From the NCBI GenBank assembly GCA_903884005.1, contig CAISDA010000013.1:106037-170036 (forward strand): 64,000 nt of DNA. The letters are read 5' to 3'. A program made the position numbers and the translations under genes. Source of the stretch: an uncultured Ignavibacteriota bacterium. GTDB taxonomy: Bacteria > Bacteroidota > Ignavibacteria > UBA10030 > UBA8401. A model generated the notes under the pieces. That model ran no database searches. It was not told the DNA's origin and worked only from the letters and a program-made list of their open reading frames with translations. Position 1 is the stretch's first letter. Every line of letters starts with the position of its first letter. This document shows positions 1 through 8,015 of this stretch, piece after piece.

Positions 1-1
1 C

Positions 2-352
2 TCTGCATCAGATGTCGAAAATGAATTGCGCTCAGCGACCGGCACGACGCTGGTGGTGATCAATTCCGTGTGCGGGTGCGCCGCAGGCAAGGCGCGCCCG
101 GGCATTCGCATTGCGCTCGAACATGCGGTAACACCGGATAAGTCGGTCAGCGTCTTTGCCGGACAGGACAAGGAAGCGACGGAATATTTGCGGCAGCATT
201 TTCTCAACGGACTTCCTCCGTCGTCACCGGCGGTGGCATTGTTCAAGAATAACGATCTCGTGCATTTTATTCCCCGGCACAGAATAGAAAACCGGCTGGC
301 GAACGAGATCGCCACGGACCTGATACAGGCATTCGACGCGCATTGCGCGTAG
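2..352 (+). CDS. BrxA/BrxB family bacilliredoxin, 5' truncated by window edge
   Basis: Thioredoxin-fold protein of the bacilliredoxin family (YphP/YqiW), which removes low-molecular-weight thiols from oxidised protein cysteines in the cytoplasm. The family CGC motif is visible in VNSVCGCAAGKARPG-like context (here INSVCGCAAGKARPGI), and the C-terminus continues with the family pattern of a VALFKNN strand and a HFIPRHRIE helix. The ORF track begins at an internal TTG at 26, but the frame stays open upstream to the window edge (SASDVENE before LRSATGTT). Complete members are about 140 aa, so the true start lies outside the window. The family call is good; which thiol is used (bacillithiol or another) cannot be seen. 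Confidence 0.85.
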   Translation, partial: SASDVENELRSATGTTLVVINSVCGCAAGKARPGIRIALEHAVTPDKSVSVFAGQDKEATEYLRQHFLNGLPPSSPAVALFKNNDLVHFIPRHRIENRLANEIATDLIQAFDAHCA

Positions 353-791
353 GGAGAGGATCTCCCTCGTTTGCGCGAGGCCTTCGACAACAGAAGCCTG
401 TATAAGCGTGAAAACATTTCGGTGTTTTCACGCTTATAAAAATGTTGTTCCTTCCGCCATACAGCCCGGAAGTTTTTGGGATTTTCTTTCGGTAGGAGGG
501 GAAACTACAACTTGTGTATTTATCCAAAACCAATCAAACGGTTAATACAGAAGATACGTGGGACAACCGAATGAAGCATGACACGAATATGGAAAGGCAA
601 ATACAGAGCCCAGATGTGGTTTAAATAATATTCCTTTTGGCTCTCGATAATTGCTTAATAGTAGAATTTAAACAAACTTTCATTAGCACTCTTTCCCAAA
701 CGGTACCAAGGGAAAGAGGATTAACAAGCAAAGATATGCTAAAGAAAATCTATCGGTCGTAAAGACAATAACACGGCCATAATATCCAATT
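353..791. other. Intergenic tract without a convincing gene
   Basis: This 439-bp tract separates the bacilliredoxin from the FkbM gene, which points toward it. It becomes clearly AT-rich after about 480. Short ORFs on the track (267..533 minus, 683..877 minus) have no recognisable domain and no good ribosome binding site. The only structured element I see is the hairpin at 401-438. Confidence 0.6.
401..438. terminator. Perfect 15-bp hairpin downstream of the bacilliredoxin gene
   Basis: The arms tataagcgtgaaaac (401-415) and gttttcacgcttata (424-438) are exact reverse complements around a short loop. The element sits 48 bp past the bacilliredoxin stop and between converging genes, so a bidirectional transcription end is the simplest reading. 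Neither side has a run of T, so it is not a canonical intrinsic terminator. Confidence 0.5.
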
Positions 792-1541
792 CTAACAGGA
801 TTCTTTTGGAAGAAAGACAAAGTCCACACCGTCATATTTTCCCGGAATGAACTTTTCAAACATAGTGCTTGAATCACCGGTTGGTATTCGAACCTCGTAA
901 TTTAGATCCTGCATGATTTTCATGCAACGGACTCTATTTTCGTTGTCCCACATTTCACAGAGGATGATCGGGTGCCATTTATTTATTGTTTCTTTTGCTC
1001 CGGCCAACACAAAAGATTCATAGTTTTCCACATCAAGAATAATCACGTTAATAGGGTTTGATACGATCTCTTGGAGGTCATCAAGGCGTTCCTGTTGCAC
1101 AGGATAGATAGACCCTTCGTTGAAATCATTAAGGTCAGGATGAACAACATGACTTAGGCCTTGGAGACGCGCACCGTTGTTTTCAGGGAGAATCATTTGG
1201 ATTTGTTTTTTTTCATCACCCAGGGCTAGATTGTAGAGTCTGACGTTATCCAGCTTAAAAAATTTGACCATTCTTTGAAGAGTGTGAAAATTTTGAGGCA
1301 CTGGCTCAATAGCGTGAACGATTCCTTTGTTGCAATGTTTTGCCATCATAATAGTGAGGATGCCAATATTAGCGCCGATTTCAAGAACAGTCGCATCCGG
1401 AGAAAGTGAATGAAGAATGTTTGTCACTCCCCGTTCTTGATTTGTAAATTTGAGAGTATAGATTTTGAATAGCGAAAATATAAAGAGATAATTATTTAAC
1501 CCTAATACATGCTGAAGCAGTGTTCTCAAAAACATTTTCAT
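792..1541 (-). CDS. FkbM family methyltransferase
   Basis: SAM-dependent methyltransferase of the FkbM family, 249 aa. These enzymes usually O-methylate sugars or polyketides, and many are found in polysaccharide loci. The SAM-binding strand and loop appear as VLEIGANIGILT (about residues 54-65). They are followed by an acidic strand end in HAIEPVPQN, a later NLALGDE segment and the family-typical VIILDVENYE near residue 168. The ATG at 1541 is preceded on the minus strand by aggaagg at good spacing. The gene is AT-rich compared with the housekeeping genes further right, and the putative mobile gene starts just upstream on the other strand. Acceptor substrate unknown; a surface glycan is inferred from the nearby flippase. 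Confidence 0.85.
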   Translation of the reverse strand: MKMFLRTLLQHVLGLNNYLFIFSLFKIYTLKFTNQERGVTNILHSLSPDATVLEIGANIGILTIMMAKHCNKGIVHAIEPVPQNFHTLQRMVKFFKLDNVRLYNLALGDEKKQIQMILPENNGARLQGLSHVVHPDLNDFNEGSIYPVQQERLDDLQEIVSNPINVIILDVENYESFVLAGAKETINKWHPIILCEMWDNENRVRCMKIMQDLNYEVRIPTGDSSTMFEKFIPGKYDGVDFVFLPKESC

Positions 1542-1606
1542 TTATCTACCTTCCTAACGCGGCGTAGCCGCAACCAAACAGGTTTAAAAATTCTCGGTGA
1601 TTTCGT

Positions 1607-3203
1607 ATCTTTGCAAAAAGGAACCAAGTTACATTGCAACAGGAAAAGATATGGAAACTCAATTGTTCACCGACCGCCATGCGGAGCGTCTCATCGGTGT
1701 ATTGAATTGTTTCGATCGAATCACCATGCAAGGGACACTGCGCCATCTGTGTTATGCTGATGGGATGACATCCTATCTATACGCACATCATATCCGCATC
1801 TTTGATTATCCGAAATTCGCGGAACCTTATCGCGAAAAACTTCGGGTAACGGCGGAAGAACATGCTGCAGCGAACGGATTGACGATTGAATTCATTCGGA
1901 AAAACAATTTCCGAAAAGAAAAACGCATCAAAGAAATAATCCAGGAACGTGGAGCACATCCTGGCATCGTGCATATATTTTCCGCGATGGAGCCTTGTGC
2001 ATCGTATCGGCCATGGCACGATAAGGCGACCGGTAAAACGTCATTACGGTATGCCGATGGCAAGTGCCTCCATTACTACTATTATTTTATCGATAAAGAT
2101 CTTGGACTCTGTTATCTGCGCGTGCCGACATGGTGTCCATTCCGTCTTCAGTTTTATTGTAATGGTCATTCGATTTTGGCAAAACAATTAGACCGTGCAA
2201 AGATCGGTTACACCATGGTTGAAAATGCTTTCATCTCTATAGACAACATGGAAAAAGCCAATACGCTCGCAGACTCATTCTCCGTTGAGAAACTTCATCA
2301 CCGGTTGGAAGAATATGTCCTTTTGTTTTGCCCCGTCGCTGCTGAACTGGGCGAGGGGTATCATTGGAGTTTATGGCAAACTGAATATTCGACGGATCTT
2401 CTCTTCCGAAAATCGAGCGATCTCCAAATGATTTACCCTCATATGGTAGAGACTTTAATCCACTCCGTAAAACCGGAGAATATCGCCACCTTTCTCGGCC
2501 AGAAAATCCACGGCAACTACAAGGGCGAGATGGGGAACAATTTCAATGTCCGAACGCTTGGCACGCGTATCAAACATTCAATGGGTCCGGTATCAATCAA
2601 ACTGTACGATAAAGCCGGTTCCGTGCTGCGCATCGAAACAACGGTCAATGATGTCACATTCTTCCGTGAATACCGTGATGTCAATTGCCGCAATGGTGAA
2701 ACCGAAACAAAGTGGGCGGCAATGAAAAAAAGTATTTACGGTCTTCCGAGACTGCGAGAACTACTCTTTGCAGCGAACCATCGCTACCTCGAATTTCTCT
2801 CCCATATCGAGACTCCGCATATTGGGGTCAAAGAACTTCGTGCCGTTACCACATCAAAATCGGTGCATGATCATTGCTTCAAAGGTTTTAACCCATTGGC
2901 AGAAGACGATTCCACGTTGTTCCGTGTGTTATCACGGGGTGAATTTACCATCACGGGAATTACCGCCGCATTATTACGAGCGCAACTGACGACGAAATCT
3001 CCTAATCAAATTAGTCGTCTGATCAAACGTCTGCGTGTTCATGGTATCATCAAAAAAATATCATCATGTTACAAATATCACCTGACCAAATACGGGCGCA
3101 AAATTGTCACGATCGCTCTTCGGTTACGTGAAGAATTTGTCATCCCTGAACTCGCGCGCTCTTAATTTGCACGCTGAATATTTGTGCTTTTTTTTGCAAA
3201 GAT
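1607..3203 (+). mobile_element. Candidate insertion element bounded by a 13-bp inverted repeat
   Basis: The sequence atctttgcaaaaa at 1607-1619 is the exact reverse complement of tttttgcaaagat at 3191-3203. The two copies bracket the single large gene at 1651-3165 with 31 bp and 25 bp to spare. This is the geometry of a small insertion element of about 1.6 kb with terminal inverted repeats. The repeat is AT-rich and short, and I see no clear target-site duplication, so the boundaries are tentative. Confidence 0.35.
1651..3165 (+). CDS. Putative mobile-element protein of an uncharacterised family with C-terminal winged helix
   Basis: Protein of 504 aa with no standard transposase catalytic motif that I can identify. 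It resembles a family I recall as widespread, often multi-copy and annotated as hypothetical or MarR-like; that recollection is not checked here. Conserved-looking blocks include FDRITMQGTL near the N-terminus, HIFSAMEPCASYRPWHD, CYLRVPTWCPFRLQFYCNGH and GTRIKHSMGP. The last 75 residues look like a winged helix: NQISRLIKRLRVHGIIKK followed by YKYHLTKYGR. The start is set at the ATG at 1651 because aggaaaag lies just upstream; the track's 1597 start would translate through the left inverted repeat. It stands alone in the AT-rich region, oriented away from the FkbM gene. Function in transposition or recombination is inference. Confidence 0.6.
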   Translation: METQLFTDRHAERLIGVLNCFDRITMQGTLRHLCYADGMTSYLYAHHIRIFDYPKFAEPYREKLRVTAEEHAAANGLTIEFIRKNNFRKEKRIKEIIQERGAHPGIVHIFSAMEPCASYRPWHDKATGKTSLRYADGKCLHYYYYFIDKDLGLCYLRVPTWCPFRLQFYCNGHSILAKQLDRAKIGYTMVENAFISIDNMEKANTLADSFSVEKLHHRLEEYVLLFCPVAAELGEGYHWSLWQTEYSTDLLFRKSSDLQMIYPHMVETLIHSVKPENIATFLGQKIHGNYKGEMGNNFNVRTLGTRIKHSMGPVSIKLYDKAGSVLRIETTVNDVTFFREYRDVNCRNGETETKWAAMKKSIYGLPRLRELLFAANHRYLEFLSHIETPHIGVKELRAVTTSKSVHDHCFKGFNPLAEDDSTLFRVLSRGEFTITGITAALLRAQLTTKSPNQISRLIKRLRVHGIIKKISSCYKYHLTKYGRKIVTIALRLREEFVIPELARS

Positions 3204-3575
3204 TTTACTCTTAAGAGACTAAGAGATTAGTAACAATAAAATAACAATTTTATGGGAATAAAAAACATTTGAATAAAAAATATTTTTAACATGTATCCCC
3301 GCGTTATAGCTTATGAAACACAATCAATTTTTAAAATGAACATTCACTGTCTGCAATTAATAAAATCCGGATAAAATATTCCCCGTTCGTATGAATCGGT
3401 GATAAATGGTAGAATTGTGTGTGTGATAATCATTGATAAGTGTTCATTCAGTCTTGGTGAGATTACAGGCGATTCAAAAAAAAAGGCCTCTACCGAGCCA
3501 AAGGGTTCAGTAGAAGCTATCAAGATGATAATCCGGTTTTTTTGAATCTGCTACGGCTAATTGAATGATATATAT
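3204..3575. other. AT-rich intergenic tract
   Basis: No gene is supported between the putative mobile element and the convergently transcribed lipoprotein gene. The tract is very AT-rich and contains the inverted repeat at 3471-3548. Confidence 0.6.
3471..3548. repeat. Inverted repeat enclosing a second hairpin, likely transcription end
   Basis: The arms gattcaaaaaaa (3471-3482) and tttttttgaatc (3537-3548) are perfect reverse complements about 54 bp apart. Inside them lies an imperfect stem built from ctctaccgagcc and ggttcagtagaag. Because the outer arms end in A and T runs, the structure could end transcription from both directions, including the lipoprotein gene whose stop lies 28 bp to the right. 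A small structured RNA is an alternative. Confidence 0.45.
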
Positions 3576-4514
3576 TTATTGCTGAGCATCTAGCCATCCA
3601 GCGCTCTCGGCCGTAGTACAAAAATCATTTAACAAATATAATTGGGACATATCAGTGATTACGTATCCATATATCCACATCTCACCCTTCGAATAATTAA
3701 TGGAGAAATTTAGATTGTCGGATGGAATTGTGTTGTCGTTCGATAAACTTAACCAATTTGCGTTGTTCTGAGTCCCATATGCTGACGTAAAGCGACCTAT
3801 GGTCCATTGTCGGCCAGGTGAATACTCCGAGTATGAATCATTCATCATTTTAACACAGGAATAGACAGTACTCAATGATTTAAATTTAAATCCGCTATCC
3901 GTCCACGGATAACTAGTACCCGGGTCTTGCTGAGACGTCATATGAAGTTGTGCACCGTGAGTCTGAATATAATCAGTAATTAGCCATACAAGGCTAGCAT
4001 TTGTTCCCCATTTTGTGAGAGGAGTATCAAAAACTTCATCCATTAAAAAATCATGAATTCCTAAATTATGATAATAGAGAATTAAATCTGAGTAATACTT
4101 TAAACTATCGCTATTGTTTTTAGCGGTGTCTAACCTAGCTCCACCTGGGGCTGGATCGGCAGGCCATTCCCAAGAAAAATATAAAATAATATTACTGGTT
4201 CCAAATACTGAGGCATTAGTAAGACATGTTTCGAACCAAAGACGCTCACCAGGCATATCCGAAATCATAATTTTTTGAAAGCCATAATAGTCCTTTAATA
4301 AATGCAGATTTGCAGCATTCCAAATGTTGTTCGTACTATGTGGTTCTATCCATATTCCCAATATTTTATCGGCTTTATAGCTAAAACCACCCGAGGTTGC
4401 TTTAACACTGTAATTCATTTTATAATCATTTTGTATTGCTGTTGTTGGTGACTCTTGTTTACATGAAATAAAAATTAAACAAATTAATGCCAAAACAAGC
4501 GAATAGTGTTTCAT
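3576..4514 (-). CDS. Secreted lipoprotein, possible glycoside-hydrolase-like barrel
   Basis: Lipoprotein of 312 aa. The start is taken at 4514 (MKHYSLVLALICLIFISC) because ggag sits 7 nt upstream and the residues give a lipoprotein signal peptide with the lipobox FISC; the track's longer version adds 18 residues with no such logic. The mature part has an aromatic-rich pattern (SWEWPADPAPGG, HDFLMDEVFD, WTIGRFTSAYG) that looks like a TIM-barrel carbohydrate-active enzyme, with the Asp and Glu of DFLMDEVFD as candidate catalytic residues. I cannot assign a family. The gene is AT-rich and lies alone between the mobile-like gene and decayed sequence, so recent acquisition is plausible. Confidence 0.6.
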   Translation of the reverse strand: MKHYSLVLALICLIFISCKQESPTTAIQNDYKMNYSVKATSGGFSYKADKILGIWIEPHSTNNIWNAANLHLLKDYYGFQKIMISDMPGERLWFETCLTNASVFGTSNIILYFSWEWPADPAPGGARLDTAKNNSDSLKYYSDLILYYHNLGIHDFLMDEVFDTPLTKWGTNASLVWLITDYIQTHGAQLHMTSQQDPGTSYPWTDSGFKFKSLSTVYSCVKMMNDSYSEYSPGRQWTIGRFTSAYGTQNNANWLSLSNDNTIPSDNLNFSINYSKGEMWIYGYVITDMSQLYLLNDFCTTAESAGWLDAQQ

Positions 4515-4754
4515 TTGTATCTCCATTATAAAATGGGAAATAAATAGAGTGTATTGTACAATACACATCCTATAAAAACGCTATATAAAGCGTTATATAG
4601 TATAGGTTAATAACCAATTAATAGCAAAGGAATTAACGGTATGATAATATATCAAAAAAACCATTAAATACGTAGGAAAAAACCCATCCTAACCAATGTT
4701 GAAAAAACTATTCAAGACAAGGTGTAATTCTATACATAGGAAAATATATTTTTG

Positions 4755-5018
4755 TCATATAAATGGCAGGTAGTCCGGAACAATTGTTATCGATACGGCA
4801 TAATGAATAGCCTCGCTAATTAAATCCAAGGGAGAAAATCGATCCGACGTGGTCGAGTCGATGTGATGGTGGACGAATTCCAGGTTCAACATGGACAATT
4901 TGGTGCGAAGAGCCTGCGCTGACGCGATGGTCATGTAACGGACTTGTTCAATGCGCCAATGAAATGAATCCCCTGAAGTCGGCAAATGTTGCGGTACAAT
5001 AATGATCATCACCTTCAT
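4755..5018 (-). pseudogene. Short ORF, possible remnant of a glycan-locus gene
   Basis: An 87-aa frame beginning MKVMIIIVPQHLPTSG and ending at YLPFI. It begins like many N-terminal Rossmann strands, but is far too short for such an enzyme and stops abruptly. Its ATG overlaps the TGA of the next upstream ORF in the four bases ATGA. The two frames may therefore be an overlapping gene pair, or one gene split by a frameshift. I do not recognise the family. Confidence 0.25.
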
Positions 5019-5263
5019 CCAGAAATACCAACCGGGTCTTGAAGAGAATATCTCGCGGCACTGCGGACGATGGATAGACGCACCACCGCGACCGCCGTTA
5101 CAAGGACAAGCAGAGTTGGAAGAATCACCGATCGATAAATGGATAATTCCGGAAAAGGAGCTCGCGGCATATCATGAGCTACGATAGAGAGAAACCGCGC
5201 GTGGCGCATTAATTGCCACCTCTGGACGAGGGATATTTTGATAGTGTTTGATCTAACATGCAC
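5015..5263 (-). pseudogene. Short ORF with one hydrophobic segment, possible remnant
   Basis: An 82-aa frame with one membrane-like stretch (SVILPTLLVLVTAVAVVRL) and a basic tail. It ends four bases into the start of the downstream 87-aa ORF. No ribosome binding site is obvious and no family is recognised. With its neighbour it may be a frameshifted piece of a membrane or glycan gene. Confidence 0.22.
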
Positions 5264-5660
5264 GTTATTTCAGTTACAACCTAGGATCTACCCCATCTGG
5301 TCGGAAAAAACCATTTGTATTTCGATACGAATTGATCGACGATGCTTGATTCCGTTGCCGCCGAAAGGTATATTGACACATATGCATGATGAGATCGCGC
5401 ATCACCAGTTGATATTCCACTACGACAGTGGGCATTGATAGCATCAACAACTAAACAATTAAATATTATATCATACCAGATTGTGTGTTATCGAAGGCTG
5501 AACCGATAGATATCGGGTTCGCCTTGCCATTCGGCATGAAGCCTGTCGTAATTATTTACAAAATTATTAGCCTCGTGGGATTTTACCGACCTTACCTTGT
5601 ATTTCACATTGGATATCTACTCGGCGTCGTGTAGCTTTGGACGCGAAAGGATGAATTATA

Positions 5661-6938
5661 TTGGTCCAAGAAGGTCGCCGATGGATCGGTAAACTTGCGA
5701 CAGACGTGGTATTTCGGAACAGCATTATCCTCATTGCTGCGCGTATTGGTACTAAAATAGCAACATCGGTACTGCTGATCTATGTCGCACGTGTTCTCGG
5801 CGATGTACTCTTCGGCATGTTGTCGACAATTTTAACGATTACTGCTTTTTTCGGCATCTTTGAGGAATTCGGGTTCACAGTGCCGCTCATTCGCCGAATC
5901 GCTCTTCGTGAAGTACCTGCCGGACGTCTAATGGGGGAGGTGATGCTGCTGAAAAGCATCCTCGGAGTTGTCGCCTTCGTCGGACTGTTCATAACGACAT
6001 TCTTCTCATATCCTCTGCCCGCCATTTTCACCGTCTTCGGCATCAGCATGGTGCTCGAAATGATGAACGTGTCGCTGACGCGTGGGTTCGAAGGCCGCGA
6101 GAAGATGAGCAATATTTCGTTCATCCTGCTGTGGGAAAAAAGCGTCCTTTGCATTGTGGCCATCATCAGTCTCATGAGCGGATTGGGCTTGTTTGGAGTC
6201 GGTGTCGCATACATCGTCAGCAACATCGTGTCCATGGCCGTCAGTATGCACTATTGGAGCAAGGAAGGGGAACACATCGTCTTTTCCTTCCGGCAGGCCA
6301 GGGCGCTCGGGCTCATCAAGGAAGCGGTACCGTTCGCATTTGCCGCATTAATCGCGGTGCTCTATATGCGCATCGACACATTTTTCCTTGTATACTATCG
6401 TCCGGTCTCCGAAGTAGGGTGGTACAACGCGGCATATAGGATCAGTGACGCGCAATTGTTTATTCCTTCGGCGATTGTCGCATCCGTCTTCCCGATCCTG
6501 TCACGAACCTATGTCGGGAACTTGGGTGAATTTATGAGACACTATCAGCGGACATTTTTTACTCTCTTGATGATCGGATGCACGTTTGCGCTGGTTTGTT
6601 CCTTATTTGCAGAACCTATCATTTTGCTGTTGTATGGTCCAATGTATGCTCATTCGGCGGAGTCGTTTCGGTTGCTGTCGTGGGTAATGCCATTTTACTA
6701 CGTCAATGTGTTAATGGGGACGGCGCTAATTGCAATGGGGAAAGAGAAGGTCGTCACGGCGGTGATCACGATAGGGGCGATTACTAATATCGGATTGAAT
6801 GCTCTCGTCGTAAAGGAATACGGACAAGTGGGAGCGGCATCAGTTAAAATAATAACCGAAATAGTGGCGTTCTCATTTCAATTTTATTTTTTCCATCGAG
6901 TGCTTCCCATTCGCGGAACATATCTGCGGCTGTCATAA
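5661..6938 (+). CDS. Polysaccharide flippase (Wzx/MATE-like oligosaccharide translocase)
   Basis: Integral membrane protein of 425 aa with roughly 12 hydrophobic segments, of the polysaccharide biosynthesis (Wzx, MVF/MOP superfamily) type. It would flip lipid-linked oligosaccharide across the inner membrane. Features are the amphipathic start followed by an ARIGTKIATSVLLIYVARVLG helix, the early GFTVPLIRRIALRE loop, the central FEGREKMS, and a middle helix with RIDTFFLVYYRP. The start is the TTG at 5661, with aaagga about 10 nt upstream; an ATG at 5651 is in another frame. With FkbM at the other end of the AT-rich tract it suggests a rearranged glycan export locus. No glycosyltransferase or polymerase is intact here. 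Confidence 0.85.
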   Translation: MVQEGRRWIGKLATDVVFRNSIILIAARIGTKIATSVLLIYVARVLGDVLFGMLSTILTITAFFGIFEEFGFTVPLIRRIALREVPAGRLMGEVMLLKSILGVVAFVGLFITTFFSYPLPAIFTVFGISMVLEMMNVSLTRGFEGREKMSNISFILLWEKSVLCIVAIISLMSGLGLFGVGVAYIVSNIVSMAVSMHYWSKEGEHIVFSFRQARALGLIKEAVPFAFAALIAVLYMRIDTFFLVYYRPVSEVGWYNAAYRISDAQLFIPSAIVASVFPILSRTYVGNLGEFMRHYQRTFFTLLMIGCTFALVCSLFAEPIILLLYGPMYAHSAESFRLLSWVMPFYYVNVLMGTALIAMGKEKVVTAVITIGAITNIGLNALVVKEYGQVGAASVKIITEIVAFSFQFYFFHRVLPIRGTYLRLS

Positions 6939-6989
6939 GAGCATATACATTCAATATCGTTTCGTTGTGGGATATTAAATTAGCTTGAA

Positions 6990-7033
6990 ACGACAAACGC
7001 TCCGATCGGACCATCGATCGGAGCGTTTGTCGT
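6990..7033. terminator. 19-bp perfect hairpin between converging genes
   Basis: The arms acgacaaacgctccgatcg (6990-7008) and cgatcggagcgtttgtcgt (7015-7033) pair perfectly around a 6-nt loop. The element lies between the flippase and the opposing slipin gene, so it probably ends transcription from both sides. A T-run is lacking. Confidence 0.65.
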
Positions 7034-7053
7034 ATGTGTATGGATCGATTATG

Positions 7054-7848
7054 TTACGCGGGTTTCTTGGGAGTCTTGCCGTTGCCTACGGCATTTTCTG
7101 CCAAATTCATGAACGGCTTCAGGAATTCGATGGGGAACGGGAAGATCGTTGTCGAGTTGTTCTCCGATGCGATCTCGGTGAGCGTCTGCAAATAGCGGAG
7201 CTGCAGCGCGATCGGGTTGCGCTGTATGATCTCTGCGGCCTCGCCCAATTTCACGCTTGCCTGCAGTTCTCCTTCGGCGTGGACGATTTTCGCGCGGCGT
7301 TCTCGTTCGGCCTCGGCCTGTTTCGCCATGGCGCGCTGCATCTCGACCGGCAGATCGATCTGCTTCACTTCCACATTCGTCACTTTGATGCCCCACGGTT
7401 CGGTGTGCTGATCGATGATCATCTGCAGCTCGTGGTTGATCTTATCGCGCTGCGCAAGCAGGTCGTCGAGTTCGGACTGGCCGAGGATGCTGCGAAGCGT
7501 CGTCTGCGACATCTGGGAGGTTGCGTACAGATAATTTTCGACATTCACGATTGCTTTTTCAGGCAGCAAAACGCGGAAGTAAATGACCGCGTTGACCTTG
7601 ATTGAGACGTTGTCTTTCGTGATCACATCCTGCGGCGGCACATCGAGCACCACGGTGCGGAGGCTGACCTTCACCATGCGGTCGACAATGGGGATGAGGA
7701 GTATGAGCCCCGGGCCTTTTGTTTGAATGAGCCGGCCCAGTCGGAAGATCACGCCTCGTTCGTATTCCGAAAGGATCTTGATCGAATTCATCAGAATGAA
7801 TGCGACAAAAAAAATGATGATGAATAGTCCGAATAACGTTGGTTCCAT
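7054..7848 (-). CDS. Slipin family SPFH/band 7 membrane protein
   Basis: Stomatin-like protein of 264 aa. It has one N-terminal membrane anchor ([17 protein letters not shown]) and then the SPFH domain with the family blocks [42 protein letters not shown] and [17 protein letters not shown] charged, Ala/Glu-rich helix ([15 protein letters not shown]) follows. Slipins oligomerise at membranes and are usually paired with an NfeD protease, as here: the NfeD gene lies 167 bp upstream on the same strand, so the two probably act together in membrane protein quality control. The ATG at 7848 is preceded by aggagag. Confidence 0.93.
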   Translation of the reverse strand: MEPTLFGLFIIIFFVAFILMNSIKILSEYERGVIFRLGRLIQTKGPGLILLIPIVDRMVKVSLRTVVLDVPPQDVITKDNVSIKVNAVIYFRVLLPEKAIVNVENYLYATSQMSQTTLRSILGQSELDDLLAQRDKINHELQMIIDQHTEPWGIKVTNVEVKQIDLPVEMQRAMAKQAEAERERRAKIVHAEGELQASVKLGEAAEIIQRNPIALQLRYLQTLTEIASENNSTTIFPFPIEFLKPFMNLAENAVGNGKTPKKPA

Positions 7849-8015
7849 GGTGCTCTCCTGTCATTATGTGGTGTGTGGGTACGGTATCGGCCCGCTCGGG
7901 CGCCGGAGCGCGAGTGCGGGAGAAAACAAAAAGCAATTCGTGTGATGCGTGCGCGCCAATGCAACGGCAGCGGGTTACGTCGTAAAAAAAATGCGCCGCG
8001 GGCACTCAGATCGCG

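Larger units (their letters stand above)
4515..5660. other. Long intergenic region with decayed coding remnants
   Basis: This stretch of about 1.1 kb between the lipoprotein and flippase genes contains no complete recognisable gene. Its flanks are AT-rich. The middle (about 4850-5260) has a more balanced composition and two overlapping short minus-strand ORFs, listed separately. The segment 5264-5660 shows no gene I can support. Confidence 0.5.

Noticed and set aside
6985-7605. 206-aa plus-strand ORF
   Set aside because: Begins inside the terminator hairpin and is antisense to the slipin gene.
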